Position numbers and translations under genes: made by a program. A DNA stretch of 64,000 nucleotides from PALSA-1316 sp964499365. GTDB taxonomy: Bacteria; Nitrospirota; Thermodesulfovibrionia; Thermodesulfovibrionales; UBA6898. The notes beneath the pieces were generated by a model. That model made no database searches, was not told the DNA's origin, and was given only the letters and a program-made list of their open reading frames with translations. The stretch is taken from the NCBI GenBank assembly GCA_964499365.1, contig CAZCKU010000005.1, positions 62,001 through 126,000 on the forward strand, given 5' to 3'. Below are positions 17,282 to 27,250 of this stretch, piece by piece. Each line of letters starts with the position of its first letter. Within the stretch, counting starts at the first letter, position 1.

Positions 17282-19123
17282 TCAATGACCGTCAGTCTGG
17301 GGACGGGCACCCGACAGACTCTCCACGAGACGTTCAGCGACCGTCCGGTTGAAACCCTTCAGCCCGGCGATCTCCTCAGCCGTGGCCCTGCGTATCCCCT
17401 CCATGCTTCCGAAATGTCTGAGGAGTTCGAGCCTCCTTTTCTTTGCTATCCCCGGTATCTTCTCGAGCGGGGACTCGAGCATCCGCCGCGATCTCAGTTT
17501 TTTGTGATAGCCGATCGCAAAGCGGTGGACCTCGTCCCTGATCCTCTTCAGCAGCAACTGGACCCGCAGCCCATCCTCCAGTCCCAACGGGGCAGCACGT
17601 CCGGGGATAAAGGCCCTGTCAGGGTCCTTTGCAATACTGATAACATTTGTTTTTATCCCAAGATCAGCCAGCGCCTGCAGAGCAGCTTCGAGCTGGCCCC
17701 TGCCTCCGTCGATGATGATGAGGGCAGGCACAACGGTGCCCCCATGCTCTTCGGGAGGATGGTGCGCAGCGGGCAACGTGCTGTCCTGCCCCTGTCTTTC
17801 AAAGGTTCTCCTGACCATCTCGCGCATCATCGCATAATCATCAGGCCCTTTGACCGCATCCATTCTTATGTGCCGGTACCGCTCTTTCCTGAAGCCCCCG
17901 TCTTTCCAGTAAACAAAGGCCGCGACCGGTTCGCTTCCTGATATGTTCGAGACGTCAAAGGCGCCGAGGTCTGCCGGCACATCGGACAATCCAAGGAACT
18001 CGGCAAGTTCCTTTTCGAGCCCGTCCTTGTTCTCCGCGCGGCCTGCCTTCAGCAGTATGGCGGCATTCTCGATGGCCATCGTCACCAGTTCCTTTTTTAT
18101 TCCCCGTTCGGGGAGAATGATCGAGACCCGGCCATCTCTCTTTCCGGAGAGCCACGACTCCAGTATTTCGCGGTCCTCAGGCAAAGCCGAACAGGCAACC
18201 GAGCGCGGAGGGATTATCTCTCTTGTATAGAACTGCTCGATAAAACTTCCCATCAGCCCCCCGTCGGTCTCTCCAGAGGTATGGTCCAGCACAAACTGCC
18301 GGTACCCCGTCATTATGCCGTTCCGGACAAAGAAGAGCTTGAAGGCCGCTTTTTCACCCTCTCTGTTTAAGCCGATAACATCCAGGTCTCCCAGTTCAGG
18401 GGCAACCATCTTCTGCTCTTCGGATATCTTCTGAATGGCACTAATCTGGTCACGCAGTGCCGCGGCCTCTTCAAAGCGTAGTTCGTCCGAGAAATCCTGC
18501 ATACGTTTTTCGAGTGCCTCAAGGAGGTTGCGGTTTTTTCCTTCCAGGAGGAGCCTGATCTCGTGGATCATCCTCATATAGGCCTCGTGGTCCACCCTGC
18601 CGTCACAGGGGGCGTCACATCTCTTTATCTGATGCTGGATGCAGGGCCTGAGACGTTTTTCGAAGGAATACCGGCACGTCGGAATCCTGAAGGTGTTGCG
18701 GATAAAAGAGAGTATATTCCACATGTCGCCGGCAGGCACATACGGGCCGTAATACCGAGCCCCGTCCTTCCTGATCCTCCGCACAACCTCCAGACGGGGC
18801 CATTCCTCCTTGAGCGTTAACTTCAGGTAGGGGTAGCTCTTGTCATCCCGGAGAAGAATATTGTACTTCGGCCGGTACTGCTTGATCAGATTCGCCTCGA
18901 GGACGAACGCCTCAAGTTCATTGCCGGTGACGGTATATTCGAAGTCCTTCACCAGCTTCACCATCGCCGCCTTCCGTTCATCCAGGGACGAGGACTTCTG
19001 GAAATAACTCCTGACCCGGCTCCTCAGCCCCTTGGCCTTGCCGACATACAGAACCGCATTGCCGGCGTCTTTAAAGATATAGACGCCCGGTCTGTCCGGT
19101 ATGTCCCTGAGCCTCTCGAGCAT
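17282..19123 (-). CDS. uvrC: Excinuclease ABC subunit C
   Basis: Makes the dual incisions in nucleotide excision repair with UvrAB. 613 residues, full length. GIY-YIG nuclease at the N-terminus (GVYIFKDAGNAVLYVGKAKGL), UVR motif at about 205-240 (LRFEEAAALRDQISAIQK), then the RNase H-like second nuclease (AFDVSNISGSEPVAAFV) and tandem helix-hairpin-helix at the C-terminus (IPGIAKKRRLELLRHFGS). Lies 12 bases after the TPR lipoprotein. Confidence 0.97.
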   Translation of the reverse strand: MLERLRDIPDRPGVYIFKDAGNAVLYVGKAKGLRSRVRSYFQKSSSLDERKAAMVKLVKDFEYTVTGNELEAFVLEANLIKQYRPKYNILLRDDKSYPYLKLTLKEEWPRLEVVRRIRKDGARYYGPYVPAGDMWNILSFIRNTFRIPTCRYSFEKRLRPCIQHQIKRCDAPCDGRVDHEAYMRMIHEIRLLLEGKNRNLLEALEKRMQDFSDELRFEEAAALRDQISAIQKISEEQKMVAPELGDLDVIGLNREGEKAAFKLFFVRNGIMTGYRQFVLDHTSGETDGGLMGSFIEQFYTREIIPPRSVACSALPEDREILESWLSGKRDGRVSIILPERGIKKELVTMAIENAAILLKAGRAENKDGLEKELAEFLGLSDVPADLGAFDVSNISGSEPVAAFVYWKDGGFRKERYRHIRMDAVKGPDDYAMMREMVRRTFERQGQDSTLPAAHHPPEEHGGTVVPALIIIDGGRGQLEAALQALADLGIKTNVISIAKDPDRAFIPGRAAPLGLEDGLRVQLLLKRIRDEVHRFAIGYHKKLRSRRMLESPLEKIPGIAKKRRLELLRHFGSMEGIRRATAEEIAGLKGFNRTVAERLVESLSGARPQTDGH

Positions 19124-19135
19124 CCGGAAGAAAGG

Positions 19136-19693
19136 CTATTTTGACGATTTCAGCTTCTGTATCTCCTGCTGAATCTGCGGCGCATCAGGGGCGTTCGGTG
19201 CGATCTGAAGCACCTTTTCGAATTCTTTGATCGCCTGGGCGTTGTCCCTGAGGTCGTAGGCCAGGACCACACCCATATTTTTATGGGCATTCAGGTGGTT
19301 TGGGTTGATTTCGACGGCCTTCCGGTATTCCTTGACAGCCACATCCGGCTTGCCCACATTCCGGTAGCAGGTGCCCATGTCAACCCTGACATCGACATTC
19401 TTGGGATCGAGCTTGAGTGCCTCCTGGTATGCATCGATCGCCTCCTGATGCCGGCCGCTGTCCATAGCCAGATTGCCCAGCCGTATCCAGACCTGCAGGT
19501 TTTTCGGATCCTTTGCCGCAGCCTCTTTCAGCATCTTCATCTCATCCTGACCCTGGAGTGCACCGCCGCCGACCGGACCGCTCGGGGCAGACCCGCCTCC
19601 GGAGGGGAACTGATACTGCGGCTTTGCTTCATCCTTGCTCTGACAGGCAAACATCAACATGCCCAGCACGACAACTATACCCAGTTTTTTCAT
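19136..19693 (-). CDS. TPR-repeat lipoprotein
   Basis: 185 residues from the ATG at 19693, which has GGAGG (GGAGGTATC) just upstream; an ATG 12 codons earlier lacks one. The signal peptide ends in a plausible lipobox (LMFAC, Cys near residue 18), followed by a Gly/Ser/Pro linker and three TPR units (LGNLAMDSGRHQEAIDAYQEALKLDPKN and repeats). Likely a periplasm-facing scaffold. Lies between accA and uvrC in the dnaE operon. Confidence 0.85.
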   Translation of the reverse strand: MKKLGIVVVLGMLMFACQSKDEAKPQYQFPSGGGSAPSGPVGGGALQGQDEMKMLKEAAAKDPKNLQVWIRLGNLAMDSGRHQEAIDAYQEALKLDPKNVDVRVDMGTCYRNVGKPDVAVKEYRKAVEINPNHLNAHKNMGVVLAYDLRDNAQAIKEFEKVLQIAPNAPDAPQIQQEIQKLKSSK

Positions 19694-19721
19694 GATACCT
19701 CCATAATAGCTCAGGGAATGA

Positions 19722-20690
19722 TCAGGCAAAACTGCCGATCTTTTTCAGTCTCTTGTAGCGGTCCTCAACCAGCTTGCCCGGACCCTTTGCCGACAACTCC
19801 TCAATCGCCGCGACTATCCGCGCCGCGATATTGTCGGCCGTCTGCTGGGCATTTCTGTGGGCCCCGCCGAGCGGCTCCGCAATAATATCGTCGATAATCT
19901 TGAATCCGAGGAGGTCCTGGGCGGTCAACTTCAGCGCATCCGCAGCCCTGGAGTAGTCTTCAGGGGAAAGCTCGCCGTCTTTTCTGAAGAGAATCGCGGC
20001 ACACCCCTCGGGAGATATGACCGAATAAACGGCATGTTCAAGCATATACAACCGGTCGGCAACGCTGAGGGCCAGGGCCCCCCCGCTGCCGCCCTCTCCG
20101 ATTACCACGGATATCACGGGTGTCCTGAGCTGCGACATCTGCATCAGGTTTGTCGCAATCGCCTCAGCCTGTCCTCTTTCTTCGGCACCAAGTCCCGGGA
20201 AGGCCCCGGGAGTGTCCACGAAGGTTATAACCGGCTTTCTGAACTTTTCCGCCAGTTCCATCAGCCTCAGGGCCTTCCGGTATCCCTCGGGATTGGGCTG
20301 GCCAAAATTGCGGTATATCCGCTCCTTGGTCCCCCTCCCTTTCTGGTGCCCGATAATCATGACGCTGTGGCCCCGTATCCTGCCGATGCCACCGACAATG
20401 GACTTGTCGTCAGCAAACCGGCGGTCACCGTGCAGCTCAACAAAATCCTCAACGAGAAGCCCAATGTAATCAAGGGTATACGGCCTGTCGGGATGCCGCG
20501 CAAGGAGTGTCTTCTGCCACGGGGTCAGCCTCGAAAATATCTCGGTCCGCATCTCCCTGACCTTCTTCTCGAGTTTCTTCACCTCACCCGAAAGGTTAAT
20601 ATCCTTGCCATCGGAGATCCGGCGCAGCTCTTCAACCTTCAGTTCAAGGTCTTCAATCGGTTTTTCGAATTCGAGATACGATTTTATCAT
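19722..20690 (-). CDS. accA: Acetyl-CoA carboxylase carboxyltransferase subunit alpha
   Basis: Transfers the carboxyl from carboxybiotin to acetyl-CoA, making malonyl-CoA for fatty-acid synthesis, together with AccD (not in the window). 322 residues. Crotonase-like core with FVDTPGAFPGLGAEERGQ and GEGGSGGALAL, and SPEGCAAILF. The ATG overlaps the dnaE stop by four bases. dnaE-accA adjacency is common. Confidence 0.97.
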   Translation of the reverse strand: MIKSYLEFEKPIEDLELKVEELRRISDGKDINLSGEVKKLEKKVREMRTEIFSRLTPWQKTLLARHPDRPYTLDYIGLLVEDFVELHGDRRFADDKSIVGGIGRIRGHSVMIIGHQKGRGTKERIYRNFGQPNPEGYRKALRLMELAEKFRKPVITFVDTPGAFPGLGAEERGQAEAIATNLMQMSQLRTPVISVVIGEGGSGGALALSVADRLYMLEHAVYSVISPEGCAAILFRKDGELSPEDYSRAADALKLTAQDLLGFKIIDDIIAEPLGGAHRNAQQTADNIAARIVAAIEELSAKGPGKLVEDRYKRLKKIGSFA

Positions 20691-23600
20691 GATAAGGTGA
20701 CCGCCCCGCTGCCGGTCATGGTTTCGATCGACGATATCAGCAGCTTGTCAGGCCTCAGCCCGATATCGGTCGCGATGACCGTCTGGACCCCGTGCAGGCG
20801 TATTTTGAGATAGAGCTGCAGGTCGCCAGGATATTGGGAGACCAGAGACCTGATCTCCTTCATCTGCTCGCCGGATGCCCCGGTCTCGGGCAGGGAAATC
20901 TCAATGCGTTTAAACCCGTTGAGGCCGGCCTTTTCGAGCAGAGCGACCTCGCGGGCACGCACCCGCACACCTTTTTCGTCGCGGTCGATACTCCCCTTGA
21001 TCAGGACCAGTGCATCTTTCTTTATGAGCATGTTGACACTCTTGAAGAGTTCGGAGAAGATAATCACCTCAACGCTGCCTTCATCGTCCTCCAGCGTGAC
21101 ATACGCCATCATGTCGCCGGTTGATTTTACATTCTTCTTCTTGATAGACCTGAGGACTCCACCCAGAACGACTTCTTCCTTATCCGGCGCGGTCTCAACA
21201 TCAGATGTTCTCTTCGCCTTCAGCTTTGCCAGCATCTGACTATATTTGGTCAGGGGGTGTCCGGTGATATAAAACCCGAGCGCCTCCTTCTCATGCATCA
21301 GCAGTTCGCTCTCATCCCATTCCGCACCACCCGTCACCGGCTCGGGGGTCTCGTCGCCGAACATGCTCTGCTGATCCGTATTCTTCGCCTTCCCGCTGCC
21401 ATTCAGCGTATCAGCCACCATATCCATGGCAGCTGCACGGCTGATCCGGAGCGAATCAAATGCGCCGGCCTTCACCAGACCTTCAATCACCTTCTTGTTC
21501 ACCTTGCGGGTGTCGGCCCTCGTTATGAATTCAGCGACCGACGCAAAGGGTCCCCCGCTGTTTCTCACCTCGATGATCGATTCGATCGCCGCCTGCCCAA
21601 CGCCCTTGACCGCTGCAAGTCCGAACCTGATCGCATTGCCGATCACCCTGAACTCGCTGCCGGATTCGTTGATGTCCGGAGGCAGGATCTCTATTTTCAT
21701 CTTGCGGCATTCACTAATGGACTTGACGATCTTGTCTGTATCGTTCATGTCAGCACTCAGGGTGGCGGCCATGAACTCAACGGGATAGTGCGCCTTGAGA
21801 TACGCCGTCTGGAACGAGACATAGGCATAGGCGGCGGAATGGGACTTGTTGAATCCGTATTCCGCAAACAGGGCCATCAGGTCGAATATCTTCTCAGCCT
21901 TCTTCTCCTGGATGCCGTTCTTGATGGCTCCGGCTACGAAATGCTCCTTCTGCTTTGCCATGATGTCATCCAGCTTCTTACCCATGGCCTTTCTGAGGAG
22001 ATCGGCCTGACCGAGCGAAAAATTCCCGAGCTTGTTCGCAATCCGCATGACCTGCTCCTGGTAGAGGATAACCCCATAGGTTTCATCCAGGATCTCCTTG
22101 AGCTGCGGGAGGTCATATTTTACGGCAACCTTGCCCTTCTTCCTCTTGATGAAGTCGTCGATCATGCCGCTGCCGATAGGCCCCGGCCGGTAAAGGGCCA
22201 CCAGGGCGATAAGATCCTCGAAGCGGTTGGGCGTCATCTTGACCAGTATGTCCTTCATCCCTGCGCTTTCAAGCTGAAAGACCCCGGTCGTCTGGCCTGA
22301 ACTCAACAGTTCATAAGTCTCTGGGTCATCCAGCTGCATATCCTTGATAGCGAAATCCCTGCCGCTCTGCCGCAGGTGATCAAGCGTCTTCTGTATCACG
22401 GTGAGGGTCTTCAGGCCAAGGAAGTCGAACTTCAGAAGACCCATCCCCTCGACAGAACTCATATCAAATTGGGTGACAATGCTGTCGTCAGAGGGGCTCC
22501 GATACAGAGGGGTATAGTCGGTCAGCGGGACCGGCGCGATAACAACACCGGCAGCATGCGTCGAGGCATGTCTGTTCAGGCCCTCCAGCCGCATCGCAAC
22601 ATCAAGCAGTTCCTTCACCTCAGGGTTGGTATCGTAAAGCTCCTTCATCTGCGGCTCAGCCTTCAAGGCGTCTTCCAGCTTGATCTTCAGGGTGTTCGGC
22701 ACCAGCTTCGCAATCCGGTCGACCTCGGCATAGGGCATATCCATGGCCCGGCCGACATCCCGGATCGCAGCCTTGGCCGCCATCGTCCCGAAGGTGATGA
22801 TCTGGGCAACATGGTCCTTGCCGTACTTCTCCGAAACATAGGTGATGACCTCACCCCGCCTGTCCTGGCAGAAGTCGACATCGATATCCGGCATGCTGAT
22901 CCGCTCAGGGTTCAGGAACCTCTCAAAGAGAAGGTTATACTGGATCGGGTCGATCTCGGTAATCCCGATGGTATATGCAACAAGACTGCCTGCAGCAGAA
23001 CCTCTTCCCGGACCGACCGGGATACCCTTTGACCGCGCGTAACTGATGAAGTCCCAGACGATCAGGAAGTACGACGCATACCCCATCTTTCTGATCACCG
23101 AAAGCTCGTAGTCGAGTCTGTCCCTGTAGGCCTGGGGGATCTCTCCACCATCGAATTTCGCCCCAAGTCCGTCGCCCGCCAATTTGTGCAGGTACTCGTC
23201 AGGGGTCTCCCCGGTCTCCACCTTATACCGGGGGAGGAGGCTTTCCCCGAGTTTGAATTCGACATTGCACCTCTCGGCGATCGCGATGGTATTGCTTATC
23301 GCCTCAGGATACTCCCTGAAGGCCTCTTTCATCTCTTCGGGTGACTTGAAATAGAACTCGTCGGTGCTCAGCTTCATCCGGTTGGTGTCCTTCAGCGTCC
23401 TCGCCGTCTGGATACAGAGAAGAATATCGTGGGCCTTCGCATCCTCTTTCCTGAGGTAGTGGCAGTCGTTCGTTGCAACGAGGCCGATATGGAGTTCCCG
23501 GGCCAGTTCTACCAGCTGGCTATTCACCGCACGCTGCTCGGGGAGCCCGTTCTCCTGGATCTCGAGATAAAAATTCTCGGGGCCGAGGATATGCTTGAAC

Positions 23601-24091
23601 TGGAGTGCGCGCTCTCGCGCGCGGTCGAGATAGCCTTTCTGCAGACAGAAGGGAATCTCCCCTTTCAGGCAGGCCGAAAGGCCGATCAGGCCGCCGCTGT
23701 ATTGTTCGAGAAGGTCCATGTCTATCCGCGGCTTATAATAGAAACCTTCGAGATATGCCTTCGTGACCAGGGTAACAAGGTTTCGGTACCCGGTGTTGTC
23801 ACGGGCCAGGAGAATAAGGTGGAAGGCTGCCCCCTCGCCCTCACTGCCACCGCGGTCCAGCCTGCTGCCCGGTGCCACATAGATCTCGCAACCGATGATG
23901 GGTTTGATGCCGGCCTTCTTCACCTGCTTATAAAACTCGACCGCGCCAAAGAGGTTGCCGTGATCGGTCATGGCAAGCGCAGGCATCCGGAATTCCTTTG
24001 CCCGTTCGACCAGTTCTTTAATGCGTATTGCCCCGTCGAGCAGACTGTATTCAGTATGGAGATGCAGGGAGACGAAGTCAGAATGATGCAT
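20687..24091 (-). CDS. dnaE: DNA polymerase III subunit alpha
   Basis: Replicative polymerase catalytic subunit, 1134 residues. N-terminal PHP domain (FVSLHLHTEYSLLDGA), the C-family palm with MPDIDVDF catalytic Asp pair near residue 405, the fingers and beta-clamp-proximal helix-hairpin-helix, and a C-terminal OB fold (VVLGGVLRSIKKKNV...). No polymerase or PHP residue looks missing by eye. First gene of the leftward dnaE-accA-TPR-uvrC group. Confidence 0.98.
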   Translation of the reverse strand: MHHSDFVSLHLHTEYSLLDGAIRIKELVERAKEFRMPALAMTDHGNLFGAVEFYKQVKKAGIKPIIGCEIYVAPGSRLDRGGSEGEGAAFHLILLARDNTGYRNLVTLVTKAYLEGFYYKPRIDMDLLEQYSGGLIGLSACLKGEIPFCLQKGYLDRARERALQFKHILGPENFYLEIQENGLPEQRAVNSQLVELARELHIGLVATNDCHYLRKEDAKAHDILLCIQTARTLKDTNRMKLSTDEFYFKSPEEMKEAFREYPEAISNTIAIAERCNVEFKLGESLLPRYKVETGETPDEYLHKLAGDGLGAKFDGGEIPQAYRDRLDYELSVIRKMGYASYFLIVWDFISYARSKGIPVGPGRGSAAGSLVAYTIGITEIDPIQYNLLFERFLNPERISMPDIDVDFCQDRRGEVITYVSEKYGKDHVAQIITFGTMAAKAAIRDVGRAMDMPYAEVDRIAKLVPNTLKIKLEDALKAEPQMKELYDTNPEVKELLDVAMRLEGLNRHASTHAAGVVIAPVPLTDYTPLYRSPSDDSIVTQFDMSSVEGMGLLKFDFLGLKTLTVIQKTLDHLRQSGRDFAIKDMQLDDPETYELLSSGQTTGVFQLESAGMKDILVKMTPNRFEDLIALVALYRPGPIGSGMIDDFIKRKKGKVAVKYDLPQLKEILDETYGVILYQEQVMRIANKLGNFSLGQADLLRKAMGKKLDDIMAKQKEHFVAGAIKNGIQEKKAEKIFDLMALFAEYGFNKSHSAAYAYVSFQTAYLKAHYPVEFMAATLSADMNDTDKIVKSISECRKMKIEILPPDINESGSEFRVIGNAIRFGLAAVKGVGQAAIESIIEVRNSGGPFASVAEFITRADTRKVNKKVIEGLVKAGAFDSLRISRAAAMDMVADTLNGSGKAKNTDQQSMFGDETPEPVTGGAEWDESELLMHEKEALGFYITGHPLTKYSQMLAKLKAKRTSDVETAPDKEEVVLGGVLRSIKKKNVKSTGDMMAYVTLEDDEGSVEVIIFSELFKSVNMLIKKDALVLIKGSIDRDEKGVRVRAREVALLEKAGLNGFKRIEISLPETGASGEQMKEIRSLVSQYPGDLQLYLKIRLHGVQTVIATDIGLRPDKLLISSIETMTGSGAVTLS

Positions 24092-24262
24092 ACAGAAATA
24101 TTAACGAATATGCAGGATTTGAGTCAATCACGGGCCCGCAAATCAGGCCGGCAAAGGATAAAAGCCCCCGCGTCTCTACGGCGGATTTCCCCGTTGGCAA
24201 CAGCAATAGTCTGAGGTTCAAACCGTGGTCTCACAGCCTCATTGCGTAATCAGGAAGAAATT

Positions 24263-24338
24263 TGGCGGTCCCAACGGGAATCGAACCCGTGTTTTAGCCT
24301 TGAGAGGGCCACGTCCTAGACCGCTAGACGATGGGACC
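24263..24338 (-). tRNA. tRNA-Glu (CTC)
   Basis: 76-nt cloverleaf on the minus strand. The acceptor GGTCCCA pairs with TGGGACC, CCA is encoded, the anticodon loop CTCTCAA gives CTC, and the T-loop is GGTTCGATTCC. Separated from tRNA-Gln by 3 bases. Confidence 0.95.
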
Positions 24339-24341
24339 GTA

Positions 24342-24415
24342 TGGCTGGGGAGAGAGGATTCGAACCCCTATAAGCAGATCCAGAATCTGCCGTCTTGCCC
24401 TTGGACGACTCCCCA
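24342..24415 (-). tRNA. tRNA-Gln (CTG)
   Basis: 74-nt cloverleaf. Acceptor TGGGGAG pairs with CTCCCCA, discriminator G, encoded CCA. The anticodon stem-loop GCAGA-TTCTGGA-TCTGC gives CTG. T arm GGGGTTCGAATCCTC. Confidence 0.95.
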
Positions 24416-24468
24416 ATTGACCTTATTTTATAGCATAAGTCCGGCGTGTTTGTAAACTCTGCGCGGGG

Positions 24469-25347
24469 CTATTGCCCGATTTTGGCCTTCAGGTTCTTGC
24501 GGTAGACGATGGTACCCCGGATGTGCTCGGGATAAAAGAGCGCTGTCTTCTGAATCAGGCTTTCGGAGGCGCCCACAAAAAGATAACCCGTATCCGAAAG
24601 CACGGAATAGAGATGCTCGGCAATCAGCCTGATCGTTTCGTCACTCATATAAATCATGACATTCCGGCAGAAGATAACATCAATCTCGCTCAATCCTTCA
24701 AATGTCTTTTTTTGAATAAGGTTGCCGTGCCTGAACTCGACATTTTTTGTCAGGTGCTTTTTCAGCAGATAGCGGTCACTGTCCCTGACAAAAAATTTCT
24801 TTATGATCTGGAAGTCACTGTCTGCTGCCCGGAACGAATTGTTCCGGTATACCGCCTTGCGGGCCCGCTCAATCGCATCCCGGTCGATATCGACCCCGAT
24901 AATCCTGATATCCCAGTCCCAGACAAAGAGCCCGCTCTCCTGGATCATAATGTTCATGGTATACGCCTCCTCCCCGGAGGAACAGGCCAGGGACAGAAAA
25001 CACAGCGTGTTTTTACCCACCTTCTGTTTTTCTGCCTTGATATCCTCCAGGAGGAGACGAAAGATATCGAACTGCTGTTTCTCCCTGAAGAAATAGGTCT
25101 CATTGTTCGTTATGTGCGATGCAAGGCGATACAGCTCCTCCTTCGAAGGGTCGGCCAGAATGAAGTCATGGTACTCACGAAACGTCCTGAGCCGGAGAAC
25201 ACCGAGCCTCTGAGAGACCTTGGTCTGCAGCACGGAACGTTTTGCCCCCTTCAGGACAATGCCGAACTCCTTGCTGACGAGTTCCTGGAGAAGAGTAAAC
25301 TCTTCATCGTTCATAATCGTCTTCGCTGTATCAACAGGGGTAACCAT
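24469..25347 (-). CDS. cheR: Chemotaxis protein methyltransferase CheR
   Basis: Methylates glutamates on chemoreceptors with SAM. About 292 residues from ATG 25347, which has AAGGGA 7 bases upstream; a GTG at 25371 is the other option. N-terminal all-helical CheR domain, then the SAM-binding domain with LSLACSSGEEAYT (motif I variant), IIGVDIDRDAIERAR and the IDVIFCRNVMIYM catalytic region. No other chemotaxis gene is next to it, so its partner receptors must lie elsewhere. Confidence 0.95.
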   Translation of the reverse strand: MVTPVDTAKTIMNDEEFTLLQELVSKEFGIVLKGAKRSVLQTKVSQRLGVLRLRTFREYHDFILADPSKEELYRLASHITNNETYFFREKQQFDIFRLLLEDIKAEKQKVGKNTLCFLSLACSSGEEAYTMNIMIQESGLFVWDWDIRIIGVDIDRDAIERARKAVYRNNSFRAADSDFQIIKKFFVRDSDRYLLKKHLTKNVEFRHGNLIQKKTFEGLSEIDVIFCRNVMIYMSDETIRLIAEHLYSVLSDTGYLFVGASESLIQKTALFYPEHIRGTIVYRKNLKAKIGQ

Positions 25348-25450
25348 AAGGGTATCCCTTATATATAGCACATATTATCGAAACTGTTAACATAATAGAT
25401 AATCGTTATGCAGAATTTGTGCCAATGATGACACAGGGGGGAGGGAACGG

Positions 25451-25921
25451 TTATTTTTTCGTACGGTCTTTCTGTTCAAACAGGGTGCGGACTTCGTCCA
25501 TGAGGTCGTTGATGTCTTTGAACTGCCGGTAGACCGATGCAAACCTGACATAGGCGACCTTATCAAGATCCTTCAGGGCAGCCATGATCTGCTCACCGAT
25601 CCAGGCGCTCTGTACCTCTTTGACCCCGAGACCGACAAGTTTCTTCTCGATAGTCTCGACGATGCCGTCCAGCTGATCAGTGCCAATAGGCCTCTTCTTG
25701 CATGAGATCAGCAGGCCGGACCTGATCTTCGCAAGGTCAAAGGGTTCACGCCGCCCGTCCTTCTTGACCACCATCGGGACCACATCTTCAACACGCTCGT
25801 AGGACGTAAAACGCTGGCTGCATTTGAGGCACTCCCGCCTCCGGCGGATCGCATCGCCCTCCTTGCTTGTCCGGGAGTCTATCACCCGGTCTTCAAGGTT
25901 TTCACAAAAAGGACATTTCAT
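25451..25921 (-). CDS. nrdR: Transcriptional repressor NrdR
   Basis: Represses ribonucleotide reductase genes in response to ATP/dATP. 156 residues. N-terminal zinc ribbon CPFCENLEDRVIDSR ... CLKCSQRFTSYERVE (four Cys), followed by the ATP-cone. It follows glyA and precedes cheR on the same strand; glyA-nrdR neighbourhood is common. No NrdR box was looked for outside this window. Confidence 0.97.
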   Translation of the reverse strand: MKCPFCENLEDRVIDSRTSKEGDAIRRRRECLKCSQRFTSYERVEDVVPMVVKKDGRREPFDLAKIRSGLLISCKKRPIGTDQLDGIVETIEKKLVGLGVKEVQSAWIGEQIMAALKDLDKVAYVRFASVYRQFKDINDLMDEVRTLFEQKDRTKK

Positions 25922-26011
25922 GAGGTCAACAAAAGGGGACAGGGAGGTGTAAACGAAAATTCTGCAGGCATTGCCTTCTCACGCACTATGGCGCCGGGCT
26001 TAGGCCGGGGC

Positions 26012-27250
26012 TCACCGGTAAATCGGGAAACGGTCACAGAGGGTCTTAACCTTTTCAGCATTTTCAGCCATCGCAGTCTGGTCACCGCTGTTATTGATTA
26101 CCGAATTGATCAGGTCCGCAATCACCTTCATCTCCGCCGTACCCATGCCGCGGGTCGTCACACAGGGAGTGCCCAGGCGTATGCCGCTCGTTACGGCAGG
26201 AGGCCTCTCGTCGTAGGGGATGGCATTCTTGTTCGCTGTTATGCCGGCCCTGTCAAGGGCCTCTTCCGCCTCTTTGCCGGTGATCCCCTTCCCGGTCAGG
26301 TCAACCAGCATCAGGTGGTTGTCTGTACCACCCGATATGATCCTGAATCCGTGCGAAACAAGTCCTTCGGCAAGGGTTCTGGCGTTGTCAACAACACGCT
26401 GCTGGTACGCCTTGAATTCCCCGCTCATGGCCTCTTTCAGCGCAACGGCCTTCGCCGCAATCGCATGGACAAGAGGCCCCCCCTGAATTCCGGGGAAAAT
26501 GAGCTTGTCAACGGCCTTTGCATATTCGGCCCTGCACATGATCATGCCGCCGCGCGGGCCGCGCAGCGTCTTATGCGTCGTCGTGGTAACAAAATCAGCA
26601 TGGGGCACCGGAGAGGGGTGCAGCCCTGCCGCGATGAGGCCGGCTATATGGGCAATATCCGCCATGAGCCAGGCCCCGACCTCTTTCGCTATATCTCCGA
26701 ACTGCCTGAAGTCGATCACCCGGGAGTAGGCACTCGCACCGACGATGATCATTCGGGGACGATGTTCCCGTGCCAGTCTCCTGACATCGTCATAATCAAT
26801 ATAGCCATCCTTGTTCACGCCGTAGGGTACGTGTTTGTAGAGCATCCCGGAAAAATTGACCGAGGCGCCGTGCGTGAGGTGACCGCCATGATTAAGGCTC
26901 ATACCCAAAATCGTATCGCCTGGTTTCAGCATCGAAAAATAGACGGCCATATTTGCCTGAGATCCCGAGTGGGGCTGTACATTGACATGGTCGGCCCCAA
27001 AGATCGCCTTCGCTCGTTCTATGGCAAGGTTCTCCACGATATCGGCATATTCACAACCGCCGTAGTATCTCCTGCCGGGATAGCCTTCGGCATATTTATT
27101 GGTAAAAACCGACCCAAGTGCTTCAAGTACCGGCAAACTGACATAATTCTCAGAGGCAATGAGCAGGATCTTTTCATGTTCCCTGCTCTTTTCCTTCTGG
27201 ATAGCGTCGAAGACTAGGGGATCTGCGGCAACAAGACTTTCATGTTCCAT
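26012..27250 (-). CDS. glyA: Serine hydroxymethyltransferase
   Basis: PLP enzyme interconverting serine and glycine with tetrahydrofolate. 412 residues. PLP-lysine region TTTHKTLRGPRGGMI; N-terminal SENYVSLPVLEALGS; HSGSQANMAVY. The start overlaps the rpiB 3' end by 11 bases, so the two are coupled. Confidence 0.98.
   Translation of the reverse strand: MEHESLVAADPLVFDAIQKEKSREHEKILLIASENYVSLPVLEALGSVFTNKYAEGYPGRRYYGGCEYADIVENLAIERAKAIFGADHVNVQPHSGSQANMAVYFSMLKPGDTILGMSLNHGGHLTHGASVNFSGMLYKHVPYGVNKDGYIDYDDVRRLAREHRPRMIIVGASAYSRVIDFRQFGDIAKEVGAWLMADIAHIAGLIAAGLHPSPVPHADFVTTTTHKTLRGPRGGMIMCRAEYAKAVDKLIFPGIQGGPLVHAIAAKAVALKEAMSGEFKAYQQRVVDNARTLAEGLVSHGFRIISGGTDNHLMLVDLTGKGITGKEAEEALDRAGITANKNAIPYDERPPAVTSGIRLGTPCVTTRGMGTAEMKVIADLINSVINNSGDQTAMAENAEKVKTLCDRFPIYR

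Noticed and set aside
21257..22300. 347-residue plus-strand frame
   Set aside because: Antisense to dnaE, His/Arg/Leu rich with no recognisable motif.
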